Shown here: piece by piece, positions 12,243-25,509 of the stretch | Layout of the letters: each line of letters opens with the position of its first letter | How positions within the stretch are numbered: position 1 is the first letter of the stretch | NCBI GenBank assembly: GCA_034096865.1 | Contig: JAWQFJ010000580.1 | Coordinates: 162,501-203,954, forward strand | Length of the DNA stretch: 41,454 nucleotides | Direction of reading: 5' to 3' | DNA from: Theodoxus fluviatilis | Lineage: Eukaryota > Mollusca > Gastropoda > Cycloneritida > Neritidae | Position numbers and translations under genes: made by a program | The notes under the pieces: generated by a model | The model's database searches: none | Told to the model about the DNA's origin: nothing | What the model saw: only the letters and a program-made list of their open reading frames with translations

Positions 12243-12835
12243 CCAGGTTTTGTACAGAAGATGATGGTATTGCAGTTTTAATGTCCCGAGGAACCCCAGT
12301 GTTGATGCCTTTGTCAGAAGAGTCCCCGCTACTGTAGAAGAAATTTAATGTCTTCAGCAGACTGTATACCTGCGAACAAAGCTTCTAATGAGAGGACTTG
12401 GAGCTTGGAGCGCCCTGCAATGTTGCCATCAGCTTGCCTGGTAAAACGGAAGGCTCTTTTGCTGGGAATGGTAACACAAAGGGTATGCTTATTGTTGTTG
12501 ATCAGTGATATTCAAATAAGTCCAAAGATGGAAGGACGACAACTCCCTGATTTGTCAACAATTATTCATTATGACCGAAAATGAGAAATGGGATATGAAT
12601 TTCAGCTCTAACCCTTCGCAGTGGACAGAAAGGAGGCCAGCAAAGGCTATAAAATGAACAGATCGAGACAGTATTCGCGTCCATGGTCGAAAAGCACGCT
12701 ATTCACGAAAGGGTATCCTGACAAAGAGCGGTAGAGAGATGGAGAATCAAAACTGCGACAGCCGTCTTGGTCAACGGTGAAGGTGGTGTCGGTGGATAAG
12801 TTTAGTCGAGAACTACCCACAGACAGACGAAGGGA

Positions 12836-12925
12836 CGGACACACGCACACAGATACACACGGACAGACACACACACATACACAGACAGACAGACAGGCAG
12901 ACAGACAGACAAACAGACAAAAGCA
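12836..12925. repeat. Microsatellite, (CA)n and (ACAG)n mixed
   Basis: Alternating ACACAC and GACAGACA units interrupted by single substitutions. It produces spurious Cys/Val-rich ORFs on the - strand. It lies about 100 bp before the large minisatellite. Confidence 0.9.
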
Positions 12926-13021
12926 TGTATAGCCCTTTGCAGTGGGGCAACAGACCGAGCAAATCAGAAGAACGATACAAGATGGAGAAAAATTAAGTCG
13001 CATCTCTGGTATACGGGAGCA

Positions 13022-16000
13022 GTGCACTCAAAGAGGGGAGCACTCGGCACAGGAGAGGGGGCACTCGGCACAGGAGAGGGGGCGCTCAGCACAGGAGAGA
13101 GGGCGCTCAGCACAGGAGAGGGGACGCTCAGCACAGGAAAGGGGACGCTCAGCACAGGAGAGGGGACGCTCAGCACAGGAGAGGGGACGCTCAGCACAGG
13201 AGAGGGGACGCTCAGCACAGGAGAGGGGGGCACAGGAGAGGGGGCGCTCAGCACAGGAGAGGGCGCTCAGCACAGGAGAGGGGACGCTCAGCACAGGAGA
13301 GGGGACGCTCAGCACAGGAGAGGGGACGCTCAGCACAGGAGAGGGGACGCTCAGCACAGGAGAGGGGACGCTCAGCACAGGAGAGGGGACGCTCAGCACA
13401 GGAGAGGGGGGCACAGGAGAGGGGGCGCTCAGCACAGGAGAGAGGGCGCTCAGCACAGGAGAGGGGACGCTCAGCACAGGAGAGGGGACGCTCAGCACAG
13501 GAGAGGGGACGCTCAGCACAGGAGAGAGGACGCTCAGCACAGGAGAGGGGACGCTCAGCACAGGAGAGGGGACGCTCAGCACAGGAGAGGGGACGCTCAG
13601 CACAGGAGAGGGGGGCACAGGAGAGGGGGCGCTCAGCACAGGAGAGGGGGGCACAGGAGAGGGGGCGCTCAGCACAGGAGAGGGCGCTCAGCACAGGAAA
13701 GGGGGGCACAGGAGAGGGGGGTGCTCAGCACGGGAGAGGGGGCGCTCAGCACAGGAGATGGGGGCACAGGAGAGGGGGGCGCTCAGCACAGGAAAGGGGG
13801 GCACAGGAGAGGGGGCGCTCAGCACATGAGAGGGGACGCTCAGCACAGGAAAGGGGGGCACAGGAGAGGGGGCGCTCAGCACATGAGAGGGGGCGCTCAG
13901 CACAGGAAAGGGGGGCACAGGAGAGGGGGCGCTCAGCACAGGAAAGGGGGGCACAGGAGAGGGGGCGCTCAGCACAGGAGAGGGGGGCACAGGAGAGGGG
14001 GCGCTCAGCACAGGAGAGGGGGGCACAGGAGATGGGGCGCTCAGCACAGGAAAGGGGGGCACAGGAGAGGCTGCGCTCAGCACAGGAGAGGGGGGCACTG
14101 GAAAGGGGGGCACAGGAGAGGGGGCGCTCAGCACAGGAGAGGGGGGCACTGGAAAGGGGGGCACAGGAGAGGCTGCGCTCAGCACAGGAGAGGGGGGCAC
14201 TGGAAAGGGGGGCACAGGAGAGGGGGCGCTCAGCACAGGAAAGGGGGGCGCTCAGCACAGGAGAGGGCGCTCAGCACAGGAGAGGGGGGCGCTCAGTACA
14301 GGAGAGGGGGCTCTCGGCACAGGAGAGGGGACGCTCAGCACAGGAAAGGGGGGCACAGGAGAGGGGGCGCTCAGCACAGGAGAGGGGACGCTCAGCACAT
14401 GAGAGGGAGCTCTCAGCACAGGAGAGGGGGCGCTCAGCACAGGAGAGGGGGCGCTCAGCACAGGAGAGGGGGCGCTCAGCACAGGAGAGGGGGCGCTCAG
14501 CACAGGAGAGGGGGCGCTCAGCACAGGAGAGGGGACGCTCAGCACAGGAAAGGGGGGCACAGGAAAGGGAGGCACAGGAGAGGGGGCTCTCAGCACAGGA
14601 GAGGGGACGCTCAGCACAGGAAAGGGGGGCACAGGAGAGGGGGCGCTCAGCACAGGAGAGGGGACGCTCAGCACAGGAGAGGGGACGCTCAGCACAGGAG
14701 AGGGGACGCTCAGCACAGGAGAGGGGACGCTCAGCACAGGAGAGGGGGCTCTCAGCACAGGAGAGGGGACGCTCAGCACAGGAAGGGGGGCACAGGAAAG
14801 GGGGGCACAGGAGAGGGGGCGCTCAGCACAGGAGAGGGGGGCACAGGAGAGGGGGCGCTCAGCACAGGATAGGGGACGCTCAGCACAGGAAAGGGGGGCA
14901 CAGGAGAGGGGGCGCTCAGCACAGGAGAGGGGGGCACAGGAGAGGGGGCGCTCAGCACAGGAGAGGGGACGCTCAGCACAGGAGAGGGGGGCACAGGAGA
15001 AGGGGCGCTCAGCACAGGAAAGGGGGGCACAGGAGAGGGGGCTCTCAGCACAGGAGAGGGGACGCTCAGCACAGGAAAGGGGGGCACAGGAGGGGGGCTC
15101 TCAGCACAGGAGAGGGGACGCTCAGCACAGGAGAGGGGACGCTCAGCACAGGAGAGGGGGCTCTCAGCACAGGAGAGGGGACGCTCAGCACAGGAAAGGG
15201 GGGCACAGGAAAGGGGGGCACAGGAGAGGGGGCGCTCAGCACAGGAGAGGGGGGCACAGGAGAGGGGGCGCTCAGCACAGGATAGGGGACGCTCAGCACA
15301 GGAGAGGGGGCTCTCAGCACAGGAGAGGGGGCTCTCAGCACAGGAGAGAGGGGCACAGGAGAAGGGGCGCTCAGCACAGGAGAGGGGGCGCTCAGCACAG
15401 GAGAGAGGGGCACAGGAGAAGGGGCGCTCAGCAGAGGAGAAGGGGCGCTCAGCACAGGAAAGGGGGGCACAGGAGAGGGGGCGCTCAGCACAGGAGAGGG
15501 GGCTCTCAGCACAGGAGAGAGGGGCACAGGAGAAGGGGCGCTCAGCACAGGAGAGGGGGCTCTCAGCACAGGAGAGAGGGGCACAGGAGAGGGGGCTCTC
15601 AGCACAGGAGAGAGGGGCACAGGAGAGGGGGCTCTCAGCACAGGAGAGAGGGGCACAGGAGAGCGGGCGCTCAGCACAGGAGAGGGGGCGCTCAGCACAG
15701 GAGAGAGGGGCACAGGAGAAGGGGCGCTCAGCACAGGAGAGGGGGCTCTCAGCACAGGAGAGGGGGGCACAGGAGAGAGGGGCACAGGAGAGGGGGCTCT
15801 CAGCACAGGAGAGAGGGGCACAGGAGAGGGGGCTCTCAGCACAGGAGAGAGGGGCACAGGAGAGCGGGCGCTCAGCACAGGAGAGGGGGCGCTCAGCACA
15901 GGAGAGAGGGGCACAGGAGAGGGGGCTCTCAGCACAGGAGAGAGGGGCACAGGAGAGGGGGCGCTCAGCACAGGAGAGAGGGGCACAGGAGAAGGGGCGC

Positions 16001-17753
16001 TCAGCACAGGAGAGGGGGCTCTCAGCACAGGAGAGAGGGGCACAGGAGAGGGGGCACTCAGCACAGGAGAGAGGGGCACAGGAGAGGGGGCTCTCAGCAC
16101 AGGAGAGAGGGGCACAGGAGAGCGGGCGCTCAGCACAGGAGAGAGGGGCACAGGAGAGGGGGCGCTCAGCACAGGAGAGAGGGGCACAGGAGAGCGGGCG
16201 CTCAGCACAGGAGAGAGGGGCACAGGAGAGGGGGCTCTCAGCACAGGAGAGGGGGCTCTCAGCACAGGAGAGGGCGCTCTCAGCACAGGAGAGGGCGCTC
16301 AGCACAGGAGAGGGGGCGCTCAGCACAGGAGAGGGGCTCTCAGCACAGGAGAGGGGGCTCTCAGCACAGGAAAGGGGGGCACAGGAGAGGGGGCGCTCAG
16401 CACAGGAGAGGGGCGCTCAGCACAGGAGAGGGGGCTCTCAGCACAGGAGAGGGGGCGCTCAGCACAGGAGAGGGGGGCAATACAGGAGAGGGGGCTCTCA
16501 GCACAGGAGAGGGGGGCACAGGAGAGGGGGGGCTCAGCACAGGAGAGAGGGGCACAGGAGAGGGGGGGCTCAGCACAGGAGAGGGGGCGCTCAGCACAGG
16601 AGAGGGGGCGCTCAGCACAGGAGAGGGGGCACAGGAGGGGCGCTCAGCACAGGAGAGGGGGCGCTCAGCACAGGAGAGGGGGCGCTCAGCACAGGAGAGG
16701 GGGCGCTCAGCACAGGAGAGGGGGGCTCAGCACAGGAGAGGGGGCTCTCAGCACAGGAGAGGGGGCGCTCAGCACAGGAGAGGGGGGCACAGGAGAGGGG
16801 CGCTCAGCACAGGAGAGGGGGCTCAGCACAGGAGAGGGGGGCACAGGAGAGGGGGGCACAGGAGAGGGGGCGCTCAGCACAGGAGAGGGGGGCACAGGAG
16901 AGGGGGGCACAGGAGAGGGGGCGCTCAGCACAGGAGAGGGGGGCACAGGAGAGGGGGGCACAGGAGAGGGGGGCACAGGAGAGGGGGGCACAGGAGAGGG
17001 GGCGCTCAGCACAGGAGAGGGGGCTCTCAGCACAGGAGAGGGGGGCACAGGAGAGGGGGGCACAGGAGAGAGGAGGCTCAGCACAGGAGAGGGGGGAACA
17101 GGAGAGGGGGGCGCTCAGCACAGGAGAGGGGGGCACAGGAGAGGGGGGGCTCAGCACAGGAGATGGGGGCACAGGAGAGGGGGCACCCAGCACAGGAGAG
17201 GGGGCGCTCAGCACAGGAAAGGGCTGAACAGGAGAGGGGGGCGCTCAGCACAGGAAAGGGGGGCACAGGAGAGGGGGGCGCTCAGCACAGGAGATGGGGG
17301 CACAGGAGACAGGGGGGCTCAGCACAGGAGATGGGGGCACAGGAGAGGAGGGTGCTCAGCACAGGAGAGGGGGGCACAGGAGAGGGGGGCGCTCAGCACA
17401 GGAGAGGGGGGCACAGGAGAAGGGGCGCTCAGCACAGGAGAGGAGGGTGCTCAGCACAGGAGAGGGGGCGCTCAGCACAGGAGAGGGGGGTGCTCAGCAC
17501 AGGAGAGGAGGGTGCTCAGCACAGGAGAGGAGGGTGCTCAGCACAGGAGAGGAGGGTGCTCAGCACAGGAGAGGGGGGCACAGGAGAGGGGGGCACAAGA
17601 GAGGGGGCGCTCAGCACAGGAGAGAGGGGCCCAGGAGAAGGGGCGCTCAGCACAGGAGAGGGTGCTCAGCACAGGAGAGGGTGCTCAGCACAGGAGAGGG
17701 AGGCACAGGAGAGGGTTTGCTCAGCACAGGAGAGGGGGGTGCTAAGCACAGAA
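13022..17753. repeat. 4.7-kb GC-rich minisatellite of 21-bp and 15-bp units
   Basis: The main unit is 21 bp (GCTCAGCACAGGAGAGGGGAC and variants); a shortened 15-bp unit (GCACAGGAGAGGGGG) is interspersed, about 230-250 units in all. Variants are clustered. The GGGGACGCTC type dominates 13080-13600, GGAAAGGGGGGCAC types run 13690-15300, GAGAGAGGGGCAC types run 15340-16230, and runs of 15-mers dominate 16380-17600. A block of about 105 bp carrying the rare GGATAGGGG variant occurs twice, 413 bp apart (near 14870 and 15283). Both unit lengths are multiples of three and lack stops, so long ORFs open in several frames on both strands. They are by-products rather than genes. Confidence 0.97.
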
Positions 17754-17790
17754 GGGAGGGGGGGGGGGGGGGGAGGGGAGGGGGGAGAGT
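17754..17790. repeat. Poly-G tract ending the minisatellite
   Basis: An almost pure G run with single A interruptions directly follows the last minisatellite unit and precedes unique sequence. Several runs of four or more G separated by single A give strong quadruplex potential on the + strand. Run length is likely to be unreliable in the assembly. Confidence 0.9.
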
Positions 17791-20700
17791 CGACACTTTC
17801 GAAGATGGAAGTGTTGGTGGTGAAGTGCTGAGCAATTCTTCCCCTATTGTTGAGATTTGTTTCAACACCATCTCATCATCAAGTAGACATAAGTGCCTTG
17901 CCGGTTTATGACATCAGTCTCAAAGTGTCTAGTTCCATGTATCGCCCAGCAGCAAGGAAATACATGTACTGGTAAATATGTAAAATATGTACACCACTAT
18001 CAGCAAACCTCACCCTGGCAGCGAAAGCACATTGGTGTAACAAAGTTGATTTATGAGTTGATGAACAAGCTGAAGCGCAAACTGAAAAGTATGACATGAT
18101 AGGATATGGAAGTTAATACCCTTTCATGAGTTTTGGACCACCAAATGTTAACGTGTACACATATATCCAGGCCTGGACCCTTTTAAGCACCACAAGGCTT
18201 ACTATGTAATACATCACCTGCAACTCTTTCCACCTTCACAATGCCCCTATCCTATCTACCCTGTATCCTGGACTGTGTTTGCATGGGCACACCCATGTTT
18301 ATTCCTGGATAATCCAGGCAATACACATACAGTGTCAAGTAGCTTAGCTTCATCAGTGCCAATTTCAGTTGGCATGGAAAAGGGGTACACTCTCAGTAAA
18401 TGAATCAAGTCTATCAGACAAAACAAGTTCCACATAGATTTTTGCAAACATATTTAATGACCTATATCAATGAAAAGGTCAAATTCACAAGCACAAAACA
18501 CACAAGTTTGCAAGCAATGATAGCTGCACAAAACTAATGCATCAGTCTCTGCCTGCAACTGGTGTGCTTTACTCTGCTGGGGGATACATCATGGCCACAT
18601 CACTGCAAAGCACTCTTGATCCCATACACACTGCCTACCTATCCAGAGAGAAGGACGTGAATGCCACATAAGTCAATCAAACGTTGAAAAGCACCTGTTG
18701 TCAGAATGCATGAGAAAGACAGGTAGACATACAATGACACCAGATGACTGTAGCATAACTTGGACCAGCTCAGCTCTTCAGGAGCTGCGATAGGAAAGTC
18801 ACCTGGGCTCCATGCAGTCCACTGTAGGAAGACTCAGCCATTGATGAATGTAGACACAATCTGCATGAGCAGAAGCAGTCCCTACCTTCATGCACATGGC
18901 TGATGGTTAAACAGCCACCAGGACTAGTACTACTAAATACCCTTTGCCATGTCTGCCTAGTTTTTCCTAGCTGCATAAAACAGCTCATCAAATTCCACCT
19001 GATGCAAGTACACTTCAAGTGTACATCAAGTGTTCAATAGATGATGGTGCAACATGTGTGACATGACATTATTGCTCTAAGTACATTATGGCAGTATTCA
19101 TTGTAATTTATTGGAATTATAAGGGGAGAGCAGAATAGGTCATTGTAATCCTTGTAGCAAGTGTACAATGCACTCTTAAAAAATACATTTCAACAAGACT
19201 TACCCAGGCTGTAGCAGACAGCAAAAGAACACAGAATGCGACCTGTGATCAGAAAGAAGTGAGACAGAAACATTTATGAAGATACCTCCATATTTGGGAG
19301 AAGGGTGACTATTTATGTAGATGCTGTTCATCTATCTAGCTGCCTCAGTCAATGATATCAATATTCAGCATGTGGTTGACAGACTGCTGCACAAAAAGCA
19401 CAGACTTCAAGATGCTTTGCACAGCAATGAGACCAAGACGCTTCATGCACAGTGTTCATCACTTAAAGAAATCATTAGTGAAAGAGAGACCAGATTTGTC
19501 AAAGATGGTCATGCCCCAAGCAGAGGGTGATGCATGTATACGTATATAATTATGTATATTTTTAAGGCTTAAAAGATACCTCTACAAAGTTTCCAAACAA
19601 TGAATATACTGATAATGACTAACAGTCATACACTATTATAAACATTGTAGCTATACAAGACAATTGTGAATTCTGACCCTTCAGACTTAGTGGATTTTAA
19701 CAAATGCAGAAATTAATGTATGACACAATTAGAAATGTCATAAACAAAGGCTCTGTGGTGTTTCACCTTCCACAAAGAAATCACAAATACAGAGGAAACT
19801 CATCAAAATTGTCCCCGTTTGTAAAAGATCCAACTACCACAATCCATGCAAGCCCAAAACATTTCCAATAACAAAACTAATGCAATCCACTACCAAAACA
19901 ATTCCTACTGCTATACCAAGGATAAAGTGGAGAACTATAAATGAATCAAACAAAAGGACAACCTCATAAGTCATGAAATATGCCACATGTAGAACAGTTA
20001 CTACTGCATCAAATTATCATGGGAGGATGGCTTCTGGAATGCCCACAAATGCATGAAGCAGAAAAAACAGCTGGCTCCTCTATGTCCATGAAACTGACTG
20101 TACAGATGCAGCAAAAAGCAAACACAACACATCAACTGAGGTCTACCTAACAACTGCATACAACAGCATAAAAACCAATGTGCGTCTGGACTAGATGCAC
20201 TGGACTCCATCGAAAAAATTGACAGATGACATCACGGCAGAGATTTCACTTTTGCAATCTTGCTTGTTCCAGAAAAATACAATTCATGTTCTTACAGGAA
20301 TCTTTATATTTTGAATACATAGGGACCAATTAATCAGCCAGCAAAATGAATCATTAGCTACTGATGACAGTCATAAAAAACATAAGGTGAAGCCATTTCC
20401 TCATTCTTTTTTCACATATTTACACTGAACGTCTTCAAATGTTCAATGAAAGTTTGATATCTTTATTCAACAGTCCATGTGAAAGACACAAGTGGCATTT
20501 TGAATGAGGACTACAGGAAGTTGTGCATAACCCAGTATGACTAGTATTTGCACTTGACTCCTACTTCAGTACTTTTGGCTGCAAGCCCAGCATGCTCTAT
20601 GCAGCCTTCTATATCCAACAGCAATGTCTCACTGCCTTGCTGGTTCACAAAAGAAACTGCTTTTCTTCTCCTTTGAAGTTAATATATTCCTTACTGGTTC

Positions 20701-21324
20701 GACTTTTTATAGCATAGTAGTAATCTGCACTTCTGAACTTTATGCTTCCAAAGCAAAAAATAATAACAACAGATAATTAGGTAATCCCACGTGAACGTCA
20801 GTATGTCGGTTCCCAACATACATAAAAGAAAACTATTAAACACTACAGCAGAAGTGCATGCACAACAGACAACAGCCCCTCTCCATCCAGCTGGGCTGTG
20901 ACAATGGCTGTGACCCTGGCTGCTCCAGGATCCATGGGAACCCATAATCCTCAGGCCTCGACACCAACAGTCCTCGAGTCTGTCAGGACAAGAAGGCATC
21001 AATGGGAGATTTGCCACCCACCAGTCAAGATTCCACACCAGCAGCTGCCCAGAGAAGATTTCCTTTGTTACATGGATCTGCAGTCAAAGAGCTTGTAGGG
21101 TCAGCAACAGCAGTCCATTGACATGTGGCTCTAGCGGCAAGATGAGTCTCCAGGGACCCTGTACTAAAGAAGGGAGTCTCTCACTTGAAAGATGGACTCA
21201 CAGCCTGTGTCTATGTATGCACTGATACAAGAGTGCATGATGTCAGCACCTGAAACTTTGGCACTCTAGGAACACATATGCAGGCATGTACACACACATA
21301 CATACACACAGGCAAAAAAACAAC
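17791..21324 (-). other. Unique A/C-rich sequence, possible distal 3' UTR of SPSB3
   Basis: No exon, transposon or long ORF is supported. The + strand is A- and C-rich (T/G-rich on the - strand), the mirror image of 4736-12242, which is what a long - strand 3' UTR would give. A - strand AATAAA lies at 18303-18298. Transcription here is inference. Confidence 0.3.
18298..18303 (-). terminator. Candidate most distal poly(A) signal for SPSB3
   Basis: TTTATT on the + strand, AATAAA on the - strand, near the end of the region with - strand T/G bias. It would imply a 3' UTR of about 7.5 kb. Hexamers also occur by chance in AT-rich DNA. Confidence 0.2.
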
Positions 21325-22170
21325 AAAAAGGGCAAAGCCCATATGACTCACATGCTTGACCTTGACCTTGACATGACCTTGACCTTCAGGTGATCCTCAA
21401 GGTCAAGGTCAAACAACTACACCTAGCAATGACATCATACACTAAGAAATGCTTTTCACATTTTTCCTACCAAAATACATGTGGCCTTGACCCAAGGTCA
21501 AGGTCATCCAAGGTCATGCAACACAAAGCTGTTAATTCAAGACATAGGAAGCACAATGGTGCTTATTGGCACTTTCTACCATGAGATATGGTCACTTTTA
21601 GTGGTTCTCTACCCCATTTTGGTCACATTTCATAAGGGTCAAAGAGACCTTGACCTTGATGATATGTGACCAAATGTGTCTCATGATGAAAGTATAACAT
21701 GTGCCCCACATAATTATTAAGTTTGAAACAGTTATCTTCCATAGTTCAGGGTCAAGGTCACTTCAAAATATGTATACAATCGAACTTTGAAGAGCTCCTG
21801 TGACCTTGACCTTGAAGCAAGGTCAACCAAACTGGTATCAAAATATAGGGCTTACTTTGCCCTATGTACCATGTAAAGGTCAGGTATCCAATGTCAAAAA
21901 CTTAAGAGAAAATTGAGAAAATGTGAAAAATGGCTGTTTTTAGACAACATTTATGGCCACTGCGACCTTGACCTTGAAGCAAGGTCAAGTCACCATGTAT
22001 GGTTTTTGACGCCTTGTCATCATACACCATCATGCCAAATTGGGTGTTAATAGACTTAATAGTCTCCGAGAAAAATCCAACGTTAAAGTTTTAAACGGAC
22101 GCCCGGACGCCCGGATGGACAAATCGGGTGAGTACATAGACTCACTTTTGCTTCGCATGTGAGTCAAAAA
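21325..22170 (-). mobile_element. AGGTCA-rich dispersed element, copy B
   Basis: A full-length copy of about 845 bp, closely matching 35300-36167 over its whole length. Exact 11-bp subterminal inverted repeats GACTCACATGC (21345-21355) and GCATGTGAGTC (22155-22165) bound it. Just outside the left one is the small palindrome GGGCAAAGCCC. The interior is studded with TGACCTTGACCT / AGGTCAAGGTCA. No conserved ORF is present. A clear target duplication was not found. Confidence 0.88.
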
Positions 22171-22307
22171 CAGTCCCACTCCCTACCTTCCACCCACTAA
22201 AAAAATACTTCCCTTATAAAACTATTGCGCTTTCTAGAATAACTGCCTCCAAGCAGGCAACATCTTTAGTTATCTTTCATTAATCTGTGCATACAATTTT
22301 TCTTTCA

Positions 22308-22420
22308 ACGAAGAAGAAGAAGGAGGAGGAGGAGGAGGAGGAGGAGGAGGAGGAGGAGGAGGAGGAGGAGGAGGAGGAGGAGGAGGAGGAGGAGGAAGAG
22401 GAAGAGGAAGAGAAGAAGAA

Positions 22421-22461
<41 letters not shown>

Positions 22462-22567
22462 GGAAGAAGGAAGAGGAAGAAGAAGGAAGAGGAAGAGGAA
22501 GAGGAAGAGGAAGAAGAAGAAGAAGAAGAAGAAGAAGAAGAAGAAGAAGAAGAAGAAGAAGAGGAAC

Positions 22568-22598
<31 letters not shown>

Positions 22599-22670
22599 AG
22601 AAGAAGAGGAAGAAGGAAGAGGAAGGAAGAGGAAGAAGAAAAAGAAGAGAAAGAAGAAGGAAAAAAAGAT
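22308..22670. repeat. (GGA)n/(GAA)n purine tract
   Basis: About 360 bp of almost pure purine on the + strand: a perfect GGA run (about 22320-22393), then mixed AGAGGA and long GAA runs. It yields Glu-, Arg- and Lys-only translations on + and Phe/Leu/Ser-only on -. It is prone to triplex (H-DNA) formation and length change. Confidence 0.97.
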
Positions 22671-25509
22671 GACTTCCAGCATCAGCCTTGACCACAAGAG
22701 ACAGGGGCAGTGAAGCACACGGGCAGAGCCACTTCATGTCCTGTTCATCAGCTGCAACTGTGCAGCTGGGCGTTGTGTGCTTACTCCAGCAGCTGAGAGC
22801 AACCCAGGGCAGCCAGGAAAGGCTACAGGGAGCACCATGACTTCATAAGGCCATTCAAACCCAGTCTGTGTACACCACCCTGGAAGATCCAGAGCCACTG
22901 GTAACTGAATGCCTGCCTGCCTTCATCTCTCTCTATTCACATCACCACATGGAAGCATGCTCTTGTATCAATACCTTGCAGTGCACTATGAAGACAACAA
23001 GAGGACAGTTGAAAATGGGTATTACATCAGGTCAGAGCAGCACAAACACTGCCAAAATTAGGGTTATCACACTTTCACAAAACTAGCTAAACAGGGCTGA
23101 AGAAAACATGTACCTAAAAATTACATTAAGCATGCAAAACCACACAAACTGCATACTATCAATATACACGATAAAAACATCAAGGAAATTGCCGCGGCCT
23201 CTAGAAAAAGGCATTATGCAATGCTATTAATAATGCTCAGAAGAAGAAGAAAAATCACATTTGTGGAGTTTTAACTAATTAGAAAACTATATTAACACAC
23301 AAATATATATTATGTGTATACATACATATTTGAATACATGCATGGGCTGATTAGAATTCTGACTTCTGACAAAATATCTGAGAAGCATATAAGGTTCACA
23401 CAGTTCACACACAGGGACATCATATCTGAGAAGACTGTAAAATACTTTCTGCCATGTCAAAGTGTAATTTCCATAATAACATTGTTTTAAAATGTTGGCT
23501 TCCTTCAGCACCTTCATTGACATTGCATCGTCTCCTCTACAACTCGGCAGTAACGTCTTCCACTGGTCCAGTCAATATGAATCTCTTTCCTCCACAAACC
23601 AATGCTGATCTATCCGTGCTGCAACTCTTCTATCAGACAGCCCGAGAACACAGGGACAAAGAGGAATGACGGCGATGACAAAACACACATATGTGTAAGC
23701 CACTGAAGACAGACACACAGGTCAGCACTGAGACGACACGTCAAGATGAAGACCAGAACTGCAAGCAGACAAGTGCAGCTACAAGGTAGACAAGCACAGA
23801 ACAGCAATATCCTACCAAGGTCTGGACTTCAATCTCAACAACATTTTTCTATGTTTTTCCAATAACTCTTTTTCTCAGCTTTGCTTCTCTCATTTACTTT
23901 TTGTTATGTACATGAGGACACCATAGGACACAGAAGTCACATTTCTTCTTTGCCAATCAAATTCTTTGGCTTGGTACAGAATATTTTAACATTCAGAAAA
24001 TTGCACAACAGACACCAGCAAAACCACTATTACTAACATCAACTACAACCCTCAAAACAGAAGCAAAAACTCCTTGTGTACACCGTGCAAAATTTAAAAA
24101 TACAGCTACAGAATCCTTCCTGTACCGACTGGAAAACTAATAATGCCTGCAGCCTGCAACAGTTAAAGGTGAAAATCAGCTGCTCTGAAACACATATTTT
24201 TAAATTGATATACATGGGAGACATGTAAAGACACTAATGTTTGTAGTTTAGTTCCAGTCACAAAAGATGCTCATCCCTGCATGGAAGACATGTAGCCAGG
24301 CATGCAAGACTAAATCATTTCAAAAGAACAAGTCATTCATTAGGTTCAGTCATCCTTCACCCTCCCTACGTCAACTGGAACCAGAGGCAAACCTCCATAA
24401 TGAAAAAGCAAGCGTGTGGTGCAATCACTCACTTATTCACAAAGCAATTACCAAGTCGAGACAAACGCTGACCCACTCACATTCAGAGAGGAAACTGGCA
24501 AAGACCCAAATGGACCAAGTGTCCAGTCTTGACATGAAATCAGATAAGTAAGTCCGAAGGTGCATGCACATGACAGGCAGAGAAGAAATAAGCTAAAACA
24601 GTAAAAGGAAGTGTCATCATGATCTGGAACATTCCAAACAACACTCATAGTGGAAGCTCAGTTACTCTAATATTCCACAAGTGATAGTGAGGTATGTACT
24701 TTTGATTGATTGTGATGTGTTGATTCAATTACTTACTGTAAGACAAGTCAACAGGCATAGTAATTTTTATTGATTTTGGGATGCATGCAGAGTAACAACA
24801 TCTTACTTTTTTACAACACATGACATGTGTGCAACATCATGCATGTTACTGCACCTTATACACTACTGTCTCTTCAACAGTAAAGCAGGAACTCTGGCAA
24901 GGATAGGCCAAATCATCACAACCTTGAGTTGGGACTGAACCACTGACCTTCTGGTTAGTGTCTGCATGTTCATGTTGTGTCACACATGCCTAGAATGGGG
25001 TGTGTGCTCTCACAGTCATATACATCTATGCTGTAGTCCACCCCCCACAGCTGGGTGAAATGCATTTTTATATTTTTTTAGTCACCTTGTTTTTGTATCA
25101 TTTCCAAAGACAAGTAGGGCCCTACTATATCAGCAACTCAGCACACCACACGCAAATGGAACCATGCGACTTTCTTTCATACTTCTACATAAACTGATAA
25201 CTTCTGCTGGTACATCAAAGGGATACACAAATTCATAGTCATGACCCAATCTTTACCATTATGATTATCATACATAAAAATCATGGTGTTCTTCAAACAA
25301 CACATGTTACAGACAAGTTGTAAAAAAGAAGAACAAAACCAATGAAAATACAATCCGTAGCTCAGAGATGCCAAGGATGCAGGTTGAACCTAACAAGGTG
25401 CCATGCAATCAAAAAAGTTTCATTTCACACACATGACATGATTCTTCCTCTCTATTGGGCAGACGTTCCCAGGGAAAGCTTGACCCGTGTTGAAAATGAG
25501 ATCCAAGGT

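Noticed and set aside
13022..17753. CRISPR-like direct repeats
   Set aside because: The units are contiguous with no unique spacers, lengths vary between 15 and 21 bp, and the setting is eukaryotic.
12942..17911. Very long ORFs (up to 616 codons) on both strands with Ser/Thr/Gly/Glu, Gln/His/Arg or Cys/Ala/Pro repeats
   Set aside because: They come from the minisatellite, whose 21- and 15-bp units lack stops in several frames at once. Frame changes occur at two-base variants, and there is no start context, splice structure or frame-specific constraint.
20691..21038. 115-codon ORF on the - strand
   Set aside because: Within the putative SPSB3 3' UTR region; no recognisable motif and no splice context.
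22270..22737. Glu-rich or Ser/Leu-rich ORFs
   Set aside because: Pure translation of the (GGA)n/(GAA)n tract, open in every frame.
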